Assembly: GCA_003648455.1 (NCBI GenBank)
Contig: QMPG01000169.1
Location: 1-6,954, forward strand
Reading direction: 5' to 3'
DNA length: 6,954 bases
From: Bacteroidota bacterium
GTDB taxonomy: Bacteria; Bacteroidota; Bacteroidia; Bacteroidales; B39-G9
Shown here: positions 6,754-6,954 of the stretch, in pieces
How positions within the stretch are numbered: the stretch's first letter is position 1
Layout of the letters: each line of letters begins with the position of its first letter
Notes under the pieces: generated by a model
The model's database searches: none
What the model was told of the DNA's origin: nothing
The model's input: the letters and a program-made list of their open reading frames with translations, nothing else
Translations under genes and position numbers: made by a program

Positions 6754-6954
6754 TTATTCTTCAAAAGAAAATAAATAATTATTGTCATTCGTTGGCTAAA
6801 TTTTATTTTGAGGTGCCGAATATAAATAAATATAATTGTATTAAATACCTTTGTGTAACTTTGAGTTTACTTTGAGCATCTCTGTGATATAGCTATTCCA
6901 CAAAGGAACACGGAGTTCTCACTAAGTTTCACAAAGAAAAATTAATTATCTAAA
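6731..6954. other. Non-coding AT-rich tail of the window
   Basis: Beyond the hypothetical gene's promoter no open reading frame of convincing composition runs on either strand to the window end. The only structure I can support is the phased-heptamer palindrome. The stretch 6754-6848 is AT-rich and shows nothing else recognisable, and 6937-6954 is AT-rich flank. Confidence 0.5.
6849..6936. repeat. 88-bp imperfect palindrome of helically phased CTTTGTG-like heptamers
   Basis: The left arm holds four heptamers, CTTTGTG, CTTTGAG, CTTTGAG and CTCTGTG, starting at 6849, 6859, 6870 and 6880. The right arm holds four reverse-complement counterparts, CACAAAG, CACGGAG, CACTAAG and CACAAAG, starting at 6899, 6909, 6920 and 6930. 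Spacing is 10, 11, 10 in both arms, and everything is symmetric about 6892.5, which is also the exact centre of the perfect palindrome ATAGCTAT (6889-6896). Of 44 symmetric pairs 29 are complementary. GC is 33 of 88 bases, above the flanking DNA. No gene overlaps it. It resembles CTTTGTG-rich dispersed intergenic repeats that I have a general memory of from environmental Bacteroidetes genomes, but copy number cannot be seen here. Confidence 0.75.

Noticed and set aside
6846..6863. Promoter -7 boxes TACCTTTG and TAACTTTG at the edge of the palindrome
   Set aside because: Both fit TAnnTTTG but have no TTTG-like box 19-21 bases upstream and no gene follows within the window; they are probably by-products of the CTTTGTG words.
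6849..6936. CRISPR-like array or ordinary terminator
   Set aside because: The repeated words are only 7 bp with 3-4 bp between them and are inverted between halves, so there are no spacers; as a terminator the stem has 15 of 44 pairs mismatched and no clean T-run follows.

Overview
The window is a very AT-rich piece of a chromosome, most likely from a Bacteroidetes (Bacteroidota) bacterium. Three things point there. The clearest gene starts are preceded by sequences matching the Bacteroidetes-type promoter (TTTG-like box, about 19 bp, then TAnnTTTG). Start codons have A/T-rich leaders with no convincing Shine-Dalgarno site. The proteins (TilS, a TAB5/Vibrio-like alkaline phosphatase lipoprotein ending its signal in SC, a YibE/F protein) read like Bacteroidetes versions. 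Genus and species cannot be told from this window.

Layout: (1) 1-880, minus strand: the N-terminal 293 codons of tilS, which runs off the left edge. (2) 881-1035: a divergent promoter region with one candidate promoter per direction and two copies of a 10-bp palindrome around the rightward start site. (3) 1036-5992, plus strand: three closely spaced genes (gaps of 20 and 29 bp) that look like one operon: an SLC12-like cation-chloride cotransporter, a metal-dependent alkaline phosphatase lipoprotein, and a YibE/F-family membrane protein. (4) 5991-6015: a hairpin shared by the ends of the operon and the convergent gene, a candidate bidirectional terminator. (5) 6003-6692, minus strand: a 229-residue soluble protein of unknown function with its own promoter. 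(6) 6693-6954: non-coding, carrying an 88-bp imperfect palindrome built from four plus four CTTTGTG-like heptamers spaced about one helical turn apart.

How the genes work together: TilS modifies the tRNA(Ile) anticodon and is housekeeping. The three operon proteins all belong to the cell envelope: one is predicted to move Na+/K+/Cl- across the inner membrane, one to release phosphate from organic esters outside the cytoplasm, and one is a membrane protein of unknown role. Their shared transcription suggests an ion or osmotic/phosphate physiology link, but nothing in the sequence proves it. No mobile element, CRISPR array, defence system, tRNA or rRNA was seen. The most unusual items are the phased-heptamer palindrome, the eukaryote-like ion-site signature of the cotransporter, and the paired palindromes at the operon promoter.
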